DNA of 64,000 nt, taken from Roseicyclus amphidinii (GTDB lineage Bacteria > Pseudomonadota > Alphaproteobacteria > Rhodobacterales > Rhodobacteraceae). A model generated the notes under the pieces. That model was not told the DNA's origin. It was given only the letters and a program-made list of their open reading frames with translations, and ran no database searches. Each line of letters starts with the position of its first letter. The first letter of the stretch is position 1. The DNA lies in assembly GCF_030163755.1 (NCBI RefSeq), contig NZ_JASJOE010000003.1, positions 1-64,000 on the forward strand. Reading direction: 5' to 3'. The position numbers and the translations under genes were made by a program. Below are positions 26,837 to 34,689 of this stretch, piece by piece.

Positions 26837-27358
26837 ATGATCACGCCCCTGCCCCATGAGAAAGGCTTTCACGTCAGCTGGGACCAGCTGCACCGCGACG
26901 CCCGCGCGCTGGCCTGGCGGCTGGACAAGCGCGGCCCGGGCGAAGACGGCGGCTGGCGCGCGGTGGTCGCGATCACCCGCGGCGGCATGGCCCCCGCGAT
27001 GATCGTCGCGCGCGAACTGGACATCCGTACCGTCGATACGATTTCGGTCAAATCCTACCACGCGGGCGGCGGCAAGGCCGACAAGCAGCGCGAGGCCGAG
27101 GTGCTGAAAAGCCCCGATGACGCGATGATGGGCGATGGCGAGGGCGTGCTGATCGTCGACGACCTGGTCGACACCGGCAAGACGCTGGAGCTGGTGCGCC
27201 AGCTCTACCCCAAGGCGCATTTCGCCACGGTCTATGCCAAGCCCAAGGGCGAGCCGATGGTCGACACCTTCATCACCGGGGTGAGCCAGGACACCTGGAT
27301 CTTCTTCCCCTGGGACATGGCGCTGCAATACGTCGAGCCCTATCGCGGCAAGGACTGA
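26837..27358 (+). CDS. gpt: Xanthine(-guanine) phosphoribosyltransferase Gpt
   Basis: This 173-residue purine-salvage enzyme converts xanthine or guanine plus PRPP to the nucleotide. The type-I PRTase PRPP-binding loop [17 protein letters not shown] is at about 108-124. Other Gpt landmarks are [19 protein letters not shown] at the start, [19 protein letters not shown] near 55-73, and the C-terminal FFPWDM. Length is close to the enteric Gpt (about 150) with a longer middle. It probably shares a transcript with fabI. Purine handling is also suggested by puuD elsewhere in the window, but the genes are 20 kb apart. Confidence 0.92.
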   Translation: MITPLPHEKGFHVSWDQLHRDARALAWRLDKRGPGEDGGWRAVVAITRGGMAPAMIVARELDIRTVDTISVKSYHAGGGKADKQREAEVLKSPDDAMMGDGEGVLIVDDLVDTGKTLELVRQLYPKAHFATVYAKPKGEPMVDTFITGVSQDTWIFFPWDMALQYVEPYRGKD

Positions 27359-27367
27359 GCGCGACAC

Positions 27368-27418
27368 CGAAAATTCGTACGAATTTTCGCATCATGCGAA
27401 TTTTCGTACGAAAATTCG
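27368..27418. terminator. Double AT-rich palindrome between gpt and aroB
   Basis: Two perfect 22-base palindromes stand 7 bases apart (27368-27389 and 27397-27418), each built from CGAAAATTCGT/ACGAATTTTCG-type arms with the AAAA and TTTT blocks swapped. Together they can also fold into one long imperfect hairpin of about 24 bp. The site separates two convergent genes, so a bidirectional terminator is the likely role. It stands out sharply from the GC-rich surroundings. Confidence 0.75.
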
Positions 27419-28531
27419 TTACGGCGTCGCCAGAGCCTCGGCCAGCACGGCGCGCACGGCCTCCACCGGCACATCGCCCGTGACGAAGGCGTCGCCGATC
27501 CCGCGCGCGAGAATGAAGCGCAGCTGGCCGTCCACCACCTTCTTGTCCTGCGCCATCAGCGCCAGCAGCCCGTCGGCATCCGGCAGATCGCCCGGAATGT
27601 CGGCCAGATCGCGCTTCATGCCCATCCCGGCGAGATGCGCGCGCACCCGGCTCGGGTCTTCCTGCGCGCAAAGCCCCAGCCGCGCCGACAGTTCGAAGGC
27701 CAGCGCGCAGCCGATCGCCACGCCCTCGCCATGCAGCAGCCGGTCGGAATAGCCCGTCGCGGCCTCAAGCGCATGGCAGAAGGTGTGGCCGAGGTTCAGA
27801 AGCGCACGGTCGCCCTGTTCGGTCTCGTCGCGCACGACGATGTCGGCCTTCATCTGGACCGAGCGGCGCACCGCCTCGGCCCTCAGCGCGGCATCGCCCG
27901 CGGCCAGCGCCGGCCCGTTCTCCTCGAGCCAGCCGAAGAACCCGGCATCCCCCAGAAGCCCGTATTTGGCCACCTCGCCGTAGCCGGCAAGGAAATCGCG
28001 CGGCGCAAGCGTGCCCAGCACGTCGATATCGGCCAGCACCAGCGACGGCTGGTGAAAACTGCCGACCAGGTTCTTGCCGTGTTCGGTGTTGATCCCGGTC
28101 TTGCCGCCCACCGAGCTGTCCACCTGCGCCAGAAGCGAGGTCGGCAGCTGCACGAAGCGCACGCCGCGGCGCAGGATCGCGGCGGCGAAGCCCACGAGAT
28201 CGCCGATCACGCCGCCGCCGAAGGCGACGACCACGTCGCGCCGCTCGACCTTTTCCGAGAGCCACCATTCGACCACGCGAATGAGGTTCGGCCAGCTCTT
28301 CGTCCCCTCGCCCGGCGGCAGGATCAGCGCGGCGCTGTCCACGCCGCCCGCCTGCAGCCCCGCCTGCAACGCCGCAAGATGCAGCGAAGCGACCCGCTCC
28401 TCGGTCACGATCCAGACCTTCGGGCGGCGCAGCAGCGGCGCAATCTCGGCCCCCGCGCGCCCGATCAGCCCCGCACCGATGCGCACGTCATAGGCCCGCT
28501 CGCCCAGCGGCACATGCACCGTCACCGTCAT
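27419..28531 (-). CDS. aroB: 3-dehydroquinate synthase
   Basis: This 370-residue NAD+- and metal-dependent enzyme carries out step two of the shikimate pathway. Visible landmarks are LILPPGEGTKSWPNLIRV near 90-107, VVAFGGGVIGDLVGFAAAILRRGVRFVQLPTSLLAQVDSSVGGKTGIN near 115-165 (given here as the GGGVIGD and DSSVGGKTGIN motifs), NLVGSFHQPS, GYGEVAKYGLL, NLGHTFCHALE (zinc ligand His) and HGEGVAIG. It is normal in length and overlaps aroK by 4 bases. Confidence 0.97.
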   Translation of the reverse strand: MTVTVHVPLGERAYDVRIGAGLIGRAGAEIAPLLRRPKVWIVTEERVASLHLAALQAGLQAGGVDSAALILPPGEGTKSWPNLIRVVEWWLSEKVERRDVVVAFGGGVIGDLVGFAAAILRRGVRFVQLPTSLLAQVDSSVGGKTGINTEHGKNLVGSFHQPSLVLADIDVLGTLAPRDFLAGYGEVAKYGLLGDAGFFGWLEENGPALAAGDAALRAEAVRRSVQMKADIVVRDETEQGDRALLNLGHTFCHALEAATGYSDRLLHGEGVAIGCALAFELSARLGLCAQEDPSRVRAHLAGMGMKRDLADIPGDLPDADGLLALMAQDKKVVDGQLRFILARGIGDAFVTGDVPVEAVRAVLAEALATP

Positions 28532-29109
28532 GGCTCATATCCCTCCACCGCGCCCGCGCGGGCCAGTTCCGCCATCACCCGCTCGGCCGTCTCCTCGATC
28601 GACCAGTCGGGGGCCACATGCACCTTGAGCGGCGCAAGGGCATAGACCGGCGCGCGCGCGTCCAGCAGCTCGGACAGGGTGCGCCGGGGATTGTCGGTCC
28701 GCAACAGCGGCCGCGTCGTCTTGTGGCGCACGCGTTGCCACAGCAGCTCGAGATCGGCCTGAAGCCAGAGCACCGCCGCCTCGCGCGTCAGGAGCGCGCG
28801 GTTCGCCTCGGACAGCCACGCGCCCCCGCCCGTCGACAGGATGCAAGGCGGCCCGTCCAGCAGCCGCGCGATCACCGCGCTTTCCTTTTCGCGGAAGAAG
28901 GGCTCGCCGTAGCGGTCGAAGATCTCGGCGATGCTCAGCTGGCTGGAGGCGACGATCTCGGCATCCGAGTCGCGCATCTCGGCCCCCAGCCGGGTGGCCA
29001 GCGCACGGCCCACGGCGGTCTTGCCCGCACCCATCATCCCCACCAGGACGACCGTCCGCAGCAGCCGCTCTGCCGTGTGTTCACGCGAATGTGGCGGTGT
29101 TTCGCCCAT
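28528..29109 (-). CDS. aroK: Shikimate kinase
   Basis: This 193-residue P-loop kinase phosphorylates shikimate. Seen are Walker A GMMGAGKT near 24-31, DSDAEIV near 47-53 (substrate Asp), FDRYGEPFFREKESAVI near 63-80, the STGGGAW loop near 92-98, and TTRPLL near 132. The ATG at 29109 (MGETPPHS) gives a usual roseobacter-type N-terminal tail before the P-loop; the longer upstream reading is not protein-like. The stop overlaps the aroB start by 4 bases (ATGA), the standard aroK-aroB operon. Confidence 0.96.
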   Translation of the reverse strand: MGETPPHSREHTAERLLRTVVLVGMMGAGKTAVGRALATRLGAEMRDSDAEIVASSQLSIAEIFDRYGEPFFREKESAVIARLLDGPPCILSTGGGAWLSEANRALLTREAAVLWLQADLELLWQRVRHKTTRPLLRTDNPRRTLSELLDARAPVYALAPLKVHVAPDWSIEETAERVMAELARAGAVEGYEP

Positions 29110-29253
29110 GATCCCGAAATTTCTTTTCCCGTGCCTGGCGCAATTCCGCCCCGGATGCCTTATAAGGATTCCAGAACGGCGGCAAACGCCGATCCGCGGC
29201 CAGTGTGTCGCGGTCGAGACGCGAGGCAAGGCAGGACAAGGATACAGGGGGCC

Positions 29254-29388
29254 ATGGGGCGCATCATAACTCTACTGGTGGTGCTGATCGTGCTGGGGGT
29301 GCTCGGCCTGATCGGCTATTCCTACTCGGGCTATCTCGTGCCCGCGCAGACCACCGTCACCAGCCCGGTGGAGCTCGATGTGGACTAG
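29254..29388 (+). CDS. 44-residue single-helix membrane protein
   Basis: This small ORF encodes MGRIITLLVVLIVLGVLGLI followed by a polar tail ending PVELDVD. One membrane helix (about 4-23) and a short periplasmic or cytoplasmic tail are predicted. A CAGGGGGCC ribosome-binding site precedes the ATG, and its last 11 bases overlap the start of the 514-residue secreted protein gene, so it looks like the translated first gene of the operon that ends in xerD. I know no family name for it. Confidence 0.75.
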   Translation: MGRIITLLVVLIVLGVLGLIGYSYSGYLVPAQTTVTSPVELDVD

Positions 29389-30922
29389 GGCCGCGCTCGT
29401 CCTGCTGTGCCTCGCCCCCCTGCCGCTGGCCGCGCAGGACGGCTCGACGCTTCCTCCCGCGCTGGCGGATCTCTCCGACCTGCCCGAGACCAGCTCGCCC
29501 GACTGGCTGTCGGATACCGTCACGCGGCCGCATGGCGACATCGCCACCTCGGCCCTGCCGCCCGCGGTCACGGTCATGCCGCTGGGCGCGGTCACCATCG
29601 ACGCGGTCGGGCTATTGCCCGCCGCGATCACCGGCCTGCCCCGCGAGCTGTGGGGCGCGTCCGAGACCGAGACGCTCTCGCGCCTGTTCCGGGCGCAGCC
29701 GGTGCAGGGTCTGCCCGCGATCCAGGCCTTCACCGAAACGCTGGCGCTGGCCGAGCTGGACCCGCCCGCCGATGCCGCCCCGGACGTTCCGGGGCTGTTC
29801 CTCGCGCGCGTCGACATGCTGCTGGCGCGCGGCGCGCTCGATCCGGCGCAGGCGCTGATCGAACGCGCCGGGGCCTCGAACGCCGAGGTGTTCCGCCGCT
29901 GGTTCGATGTCTCGCTGCTGACCGGCCATGCCGACCGCGCCTGTCAGACGATGGAGGCCAGCCCCGACCTCGCCCCCACGCTGCCCGCGCGGATCCTTTG
30001 CCTAGCGCGCGATGGCGACTGGCCCGCGGCCGCCCTCGCCCTCGGCACCGGCGAGGCGCTGGGACGGATCACCACCGCCGAGGGCGACCTGATCGCCCGT
30101 TTCCTGGACCCCGAGCTCTTCGAGGGCGAGCCGCCGCTGCCCCCCGACCCGGCGCTGACGCCGCTGGCCTTTCACATGCGCGCGGCCATCGGCGAGCGGC
30201 CCGCCACCACCGACCTGCCGCTGGCCTTCGCCCATGCCGACCTGAGCGACCTGGCCGGGTGGAACGCGCAGCTCGACGCCGCCGAGCGGCTGACCCGCTC
30301 GGGCGCGATCGAGGCGGGCCAATGGCTTGCGCTCTATACCGCGCGCGTGCCCTCCGCGTCGGGCGGGGTCTGGGACAGGGTCGCGGCGCTGCAACGCTTC
30401 GACGCGGCGCTCCTGGCGGGCGACGCGGCCGAGACCGCCGCCCGCCTCGCCCCCGCATGGGCGGCGATGCGCGACGCCGGGCTCGAGACCGCCTTCGCCG
30501 AGGCCTATGCCCCCCGCCTGCTGCGCAGCCCGCTGACCGGCGACGCGGGGCAGCTTGCCCGGCGCATCGGCCTGCTGTCGTCCGGCTACGAGGCGGTGGC
30601 CATGGCCGCCGTGCCGCAGTCCGAGGCCGAAGGCTTCGCCTTCGCGCTGGCGCGCGGCCTTCCCGCGACACCGCCCGCCGGGGCCAGCCTGACCATGCTG
30701 GCCGCCGCCCGCGCCTTCGACGCCGAGCCGCCCGCCCACCGCTACGCGTGGTTCGTCCAGAATGACCGGCTGGGCGAGGCGCTGTTGCGCGCGGCGCTGG
30801 TCCTGTCGGACCCCGAACGCGACCCCGGCGACATCACCGATGCGTTGGCCCTCTACCGCGCCGTGGGACTCGAGGACGTAGCCCGCCGCGCCGCCCTGCA
30901 GCTCGTGCTGCTCGAAGGGTAG
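29378..30922 (+). CDS. Conserved secreted protein of unknown function upstream of xerD
   Basis: This 514-residue protein has an N-terminal signal (AALVLLCLAPLPLAAQDG). The remainder is alanine/leucine-rich and strongly helical, with repeated helix-turn-helix-like stretches that recall TPR or SEL1-like solenoids, although no repeat consensus can be fixed by eye. No membrane anchor follows the signal, so it is probably periplasmic. It overlaps the 44-residue ORF upstream by 11 bases and is followed after 4 bases by xerD. The job is unknown. Confidence 0.78.
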   Translation: MWTRAALVLLCLAPLPLAAQDGSTLPPALADLSDLPETSSPDWLSDTVTRPHGDIATSALPPAVTVMPLGAVTIDAVGLLPAAITGLPRELWGASETETLSRLFRAQPVQGLPAIQAFTETLALAELDPPADAAPDVPGLFLARVDMLLARGALDPAQALIERAGASNAEVFRRWFDVSLLTGHADRACQTMEASPDLAPTLPARILCLARDGDWPAAALALGTGEALGRITTAEGDLIARFLDPELFEGEPPLPPDPALTPLAFHMRAAIGERPATTDLPLAFAHADLSDLAGWNAQLDAAERLTRSGAIEAGQWLALYTARVPSASGGVWDRVAALQRFDAALLAGDAAETAARLAPAWAAMRDAGLETAFAEAYAPRLLRSPLTGDAGQLARRIGLLSSGYEAVAMAAVPQSEAEGFAFALARGLPATPPAGASLTMLAAARAFDAEPPAHRYAWFVQNDRLGEALLRAALVLSDPERDPGDITDALALYRAVGLEDVARRAALQLVLLEG

Positions 30923-30926
30923 CGCC

Positions 30927-31865
30927 ATGGCCGACCCCGACAGCGCGCGCCGGATCTCGGGTTTCCTCGCGGCGCAGGCCGCCGAACAGGGGGCCGCGCG
31001 CAACACGCAGCTGGCCTATGGCCGCGACCTGGCCGATGCCGCCGACTGGCTGGCGCGGCACGGTACTGCGCTGGCCCGGGCCGACCGCGCCGCGCTCGAG
31101 GGCTACATCGCCCAGCTGGACGCCGAGGGGCTTGCCCCCGCCACCCGCGCGCGACGGCTCTCGGCGCTCAAGCAGTTCTACCGTTTCGCCGTGGACGAGG
31201 GCTGGCGCCCGGACAACCCCGCGCTGCAGATCAAGGGACCGGGCCGCAAGCGCAGCCTGCCCGGCACCCTGAGCATGGCGGAGGTCGACGCCCTTCTCGC
31301 CGTCGCCGAAACCCATGGCCGCAGCGCCGCGGACCGTCTCCGCAACACCTGCCTGATGCAGCTGCTCTATGCCACAGGCCTGCGCGTCAGCGAACTGGTC
31401 GCGCTGCCCGTCGCCGCCGTCCGCGGCGATCCGCAGCTTCTGCTGGTCCGCGGCAAGGGCGGCAAGGAACGCATGGTCCCCCTGTCGCCCCCCGCGCGCG
31501 ACGCGATCACCGCATGGCTCGCCCACCGCGACGCCGAGGACGCCCGTCACAAGGCCGAAACCGGCGCGCGCCCCTCGCCCTTCCTCTTCCCCTCGCGCGG
31601 CAAGGCGGGGCATCTCACCCGCATCCGCTTCTTCACGCTGATCAAGGAGCTGGCGCTGGCGGCCAACCTCGACCCCGCCCGCGTCACGCCGCATGTGCTG
31701 CGCCACGCCTTCGCCACCCACCTGCTTCAGAACGGCGCCGACCTGCGCGCGATCCAGGCGCTGCTCGGCCATGCCGATATCGCCACCACCGAGATCTACA
31801 CCCATATCCTCGACGACCGCCTCAAACGCCTCGTCCTCGAAAACCACCCGCTCGCACACCGTTAA
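30927..31865 (+). CDS. xerD: Site-specific tyrosine recombinase XerD
   Basis: This 312-residue tyrosine recombinase, with XerC, resolves chromosome dimers at dif. An N-terminal SAM-like core-binding domain (about 5-90) is followed by the catalytic domain with LLYATGLRVSELVALP (catalytic Arg I), GKGGKERMVPL (beta-hairpin Lys), HVLRHAFATHLL (His-xx-Arg), LLGHADIATTEIYTHI (His and the nucleophile Tyr), and a C-terminal basic helix. Length and motifs fit housekeeping XerD rather than a phage or integron integrase. Copy C of the palindromic repeat follows. Confidence 0.95.
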   Translation: MADPDSARRISGFLAAQAAEQGAARNTQLAYGRDLADAADWLARHGTALARADRAALEGYIAQLDAEGLAPATRARRLSALKQFYRFAVDEGWRPDNPALQIKGPGRKRSLPGTLSMAEVDALLAVAETHGRSAADRLRNTCLMQLLYATGLRVSELVALPVAAVRGDPQLLLVRGKGGKERMVPLSPPARDAITAWLAHRDAEDARHKAETGARPSPFLFPSRGKAGHLTRIRFFTLIKELALAANLDPARVTPHVLRHAFATHLLQNGADLRAIQALLGHADIATTEIYTHILDDRLKRLVLENHPLAHR

Positions 31866-31949
31866 GGTTAACGCGCGCCCCCCTCCCATCTCTATCCCCC
31901 AAATATGGCGGGGGAGTCGCGGCACGCGACGGGGGCGGAGCCCCCCCTT
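31864..31949 (+). repeat. GC-rich palindromic intergenic repeat, copy C
   Basis: AAGGTTAACGCGC (31864-31876) is identical to the segment in the terminator after livM. Then comes an A-rich tract (CCCAAATATGG), a G-run, a GTCGCG/CGCGAC hairpin (31916-31930) and a GGGGGCGGAGCCCCC hairpin (31931-31945). It has the same order of parts as copy B and lies directly after the xerD stop. Confidence 0.65.
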
Positions 31950-32022
31950 TCGGCGCAACACCTGCCACCCGGTGCCACGGTGCCATCTTGAAGCGCACCC
32001 CGCCCCACCCCATAACCGCCAC

Positions 32023-33351
32023 ATGGAAAACGCCCCCCCGCCCGAGGCCTTTTCGGCCCTCGCCGATCCCGCCACCTGGATCACCGCCGCGGTGATCCTG
32101 TTCCTGCTGCTCTGCTCGGGCTTCTTCTCGGGCTCGGAAACCGCGCTGACGGCCGCCACCCGCGGCAAGCTGCGCTCGATGGTCGACCGGGGCGAACATG
32201 CCGCGGGCGCCGACCGCGCGCTGGCGCTGAAGGAAGACAACGAGCGGCTGATCGGCGGCATCCTGCTGGGCAACAACCTGGTCAACATCCTCGCCACCTC
32301 GCTGGCGACCGCCCTTCTGACCACGATCCTCGGCGAGGGCGGGGTCGCCATCGCCACGCTGGTCATGACGGCCCTTGTCCTGATCTTCGCCGAGGTTCTG
32401 CCCAAGACCTACGCGATCAACGATCCCGAACGCACCGCGGCGCGCATCGCGCGGCCCGTCGGCCTTGTCGTCTCGGTCATGGCGCCCGTGGTCTCGGTCG
32501 TGCGCCTGCTGGTCCGCGGTGTGCTGCGGCTTTTCGGGGTCAGGATCGACGCCAGCGCCAACATGGTCTCCGTCCACGAGGAGATCATGGGCGCGCTCTC
32601 GCTCGGCCATTCCGAGGGGACGGTGGAGAAGGAACAGCGCGACCGGCTGCTCGGCGCGCTCGACCTGCACGAGCGCACGGTGGAGGAGATCATGCTCCAC
32701 CGCTCGGGCATCGAGATGATCGACGCCGAGGCCGACCCCGAGGCGATCCTGAGCCAGGCGCTGCAATCGCCCCACACCCGCCTGCCCGTCTACAAGGGCG
32801 AGCAGGAGAACATCATCGGCCTTGTCCACGCCAAGGATCTGCTGCGCGCCATCGACCGGCTGACGCGGGGCGAGAACGCGCCGGGCATCCAGGGCTTCAA
32901 GATCACGGATATCGCCACCAAGCCCTATTTCATTCCCGAGACCACGACGCTCGACGACCAGCTGCGCCAGTTCCTGAAGCGGCACACGCATTTCGCGCTG
33001 GTGGTGGACGAATACGGCGCGCTGCGCGGGCTGATCACGCTCGAGGACATCCTCGAGGAGATCGTGGGCGAGATCACCGACGAGTTCGACACCCCCGAAG
33101 CGCCGCTGCTCGCCCCCGGCCCGGATGGCAATTACCTGATCGACGGCGCGATGACGATCCGCGACTTCAACCGCGCGACCGACCTGACGCTTCCCGACGA
33201 AGAGGCGAACACCGTCGCGGGCCTCGTCATCCACGAGGCGCAGTCCATCCCCGTGGTCGGACAGTGCTTCAGCTTCCATGGCTTCCGCTTCGAGGTGGCC
33301 GAGCGCGAGAAGAACCGCCTGACGCGGCTCAAGGTTCGGAAGCTCGGCTGA
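32023..33351 (+). CDS. CNNM/CBS-domain transporter-like protein (HlyC/CorC family)
   Basis: This 442-residue inner-membrane protein has a DUF21/CNNM domain with about four helices (SGFFSGSETALTAATRGKLRSM near 27-48 and LGNNLVNILATSLATALL near 84-101), followed by paired CBS domains (about 210-330, with HTRLPVYKGEQENIIGLVHAKDLL and FALVVDEYGALRGLITLEDILEE) and a C-terminal CorC_HlyC domain. Related proteins are linked to Mg2+/Co2+ efflux or magnesium homeostasis. The 3' end overlaps the convergent DUF2254 gene by 23 bases. Confidence 0.9.
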   Translation: MENAPPPEAFSALADPATWITAAVILFLLLCSGFFSGSETALTAATRGKLRSMVDRGEHAAGADRALALKEDNERLIGGILLGNNLVNILATSLATALLTTILGEGGVAIATLVMTALVLIFAEVLPKTYAINDPERTAARIARPVGLVVSVMAPVVSVVRLLVRGVLRLFGVRIDASANMVSVHEEIMGALSLGHSEGTVEKEQRDRLLGALDLHERTVEEIMLHRSGIEMIDAEADPEAILSQALQSPHTRLPVYKGEQENIIGLVHAKDLLRAIDRLTRGENAPGIQGFKITDIATKPYFIPETTTLDDQLRQFLKRHTHFALVVDEYGALRGLITLEDILEEIVGEITDEFDTPEAPLLAPGPDGNYLIDGAMTIRDFNRATDLTLPDEEANTVAGLVIHEAQSIPVVGQCFSFHGFRFEVAEREKNRLTRLKVRKLG

Positions 33352-34588
33352 CCGCCCGCCGCAGTCGCTCGAGGTCCGGGCGGTGTGTGATCTGCGCCTG
33401 CGCCCGCGCCATGTGATCGGCCGCCGCCTGCCGGGCGGCCAGCGCCATGGCGTCATCGCCCACCCGCCCGATCGCTGCGAAGGCATGGGCCAGCGCGACA
33501 TGCACCTCGACCGCGTCCCCCGCGCAGCGCGCGATGGGGGCAAAGCTCGCCTCGAAGAGCGCGTGGAGCGACATGGGTTCGATCCAGACCCGGTCATGGC
33601 GGGGGGCGTCCAGTTCGGGCGCGACACGCGCCTCGCCGATGACATGCGAGAGGCGGTGGATGATGTCGATGGCCGTGCCGGGGTCGTTCACGCCGGGCGA
33701 GAGCGCGCGGGTGGCCACTTCGGCCAGCACGGTCACGCCGAAGACGGGGTCCATCTCGAAGCTGCGCACGTCGTCGATGGGGATCGCCGCGCGCAACCGG
33801 CCCATCGCCTCCTTGCCGGGCGCGCGGTCGCCCACGATGCGGGCCATCACGTCGCCGCGCTGCAGGTAGCGGCCCGCGGGGGCGAGCACGTAGATCTGCG
33901 CGTCGAGTTTCTTCGCCTCGGATTGCAGCGCCTCTTCGAAGATCTGCTGGACATAGCCCGCGCGGGCCGCGCGCAGGTCGGTGCCCTCCTCGGGGATGGT
34001 CACATCGGGGGTCAGGGGCTGCGCCCCCTGCGACGGAAAGCGCGCGGCCTCGTGCACCGCGGTCGCCGCGCGGCGTTCCAGCTGCCGGGCGGTCAGGGTC
34101 AGGCTGCCATAGCCCTCCAGATGCAGGATCCAGCGGATGATCGACCAGATGATCGCGGCCACCACGAGAAGCGTGGTGAAGAACAGAACCACCAGCTCGC
34201 TTTCGCCGAAGACATCGGCGGCGCGCAGGATGATGGCGATAAGCGCGTAGAGATAGGCGCCGAGGAAGGTCGCCAGAACCGAATGGGTCCGCGTATCCTC
34301 GCGCAGAAGGATATGGCTGCGCGGGGTCCATTGCCCCTCGGCCCGCGAAAAGCCGGTCACCATGATCGTCAGCGAAAAGGTCACGACCGCCAGCATCGAG
34401 GACGCGATCACTTGCAGGATCGTGTCGACCGAGCGCGCGCCGATCCGGTCGCCCAGCCCCTCGGGCAACAGCGGACCGATCACGGCGGCAAGGACGAGCG
34501 CGGCCATGTTCAGCACGGCGAACAGGATCACGCGCACATGGATGCGCCGGGACTGCTGGCGCAGCCAGCGCAGGATCGAGCGGAACAT
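33329..34588 (-). CDS. DUF2254 family membrane protein
   Basis: This 419-residue protein has four hydrophobic segments in the first ~150 residues and a long cytoplasmic part. DUF2254 landmarks seen are LQVIASSMLAVVTFSLTIMV near 55-75, DTRTHSVLATFLGAYLYAL near 95-113, and ATRALSPGVNDPGTAIDII near 285-303. The function is unknown. The ATG at 34588 (MFRSILRWL) starts right before the first helix; the upstream reading is basic and unsupported. Its 3' end overlaps the CNNM gene on the other strand. Confidence 0.88.
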   Translation of the reverse strand: MFRSILRWLRQQSRRIHVRVILFAVLNMAALVLAAVIGPLLPEGLGDRIGARSVDTILQVIASSMLAVVTFSLTIMVTGFSRAEGQWTPRSHILLREDTRTHSVLATFLGAYLYALIAIILRAADVFGESELVVLFFTTLLVVAAIIWSIIRWILHLEGYGSLTLTARQLERRAATAVHEAARFPSQGAQPLTPDVTIPEEGTDLRAARAGYVQQIFEEALQSEAKKLDAQIYVLAPAGRYLQRGDVMARIVGDRAPGKEAMGRLRAAIPIDDVRSFEMDPVFGVTVLAEVATRALSPGVNDPGTAIDIIHRLSHVIGEARVAPELDAPRHDRVWIEPMSLHALFEASFAPIARCAGDAVEVHVALAHAFAAIGRVGDDAMALAARQAAADHMARAQAQITHRPDLERLRRAVSRASEP

Positions 34589-34689
34589 CTGGCCCCTTTC
34601 CGACCTGCGACACGGAATGTCGCCTTTGGGCTTGTCGCCGCGGGCAGCGCGCCGCAAGCCTGCGCGGACAAGGCTAACGGAGGCGTCCC

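Noticed and set aside
30927-31865. Tyrosine recombinase as an integrase marking a mobile element
   Set aside because: Length, motifs and operon context fit housekeeping XerD. No attachment repeats or phage genes are near.
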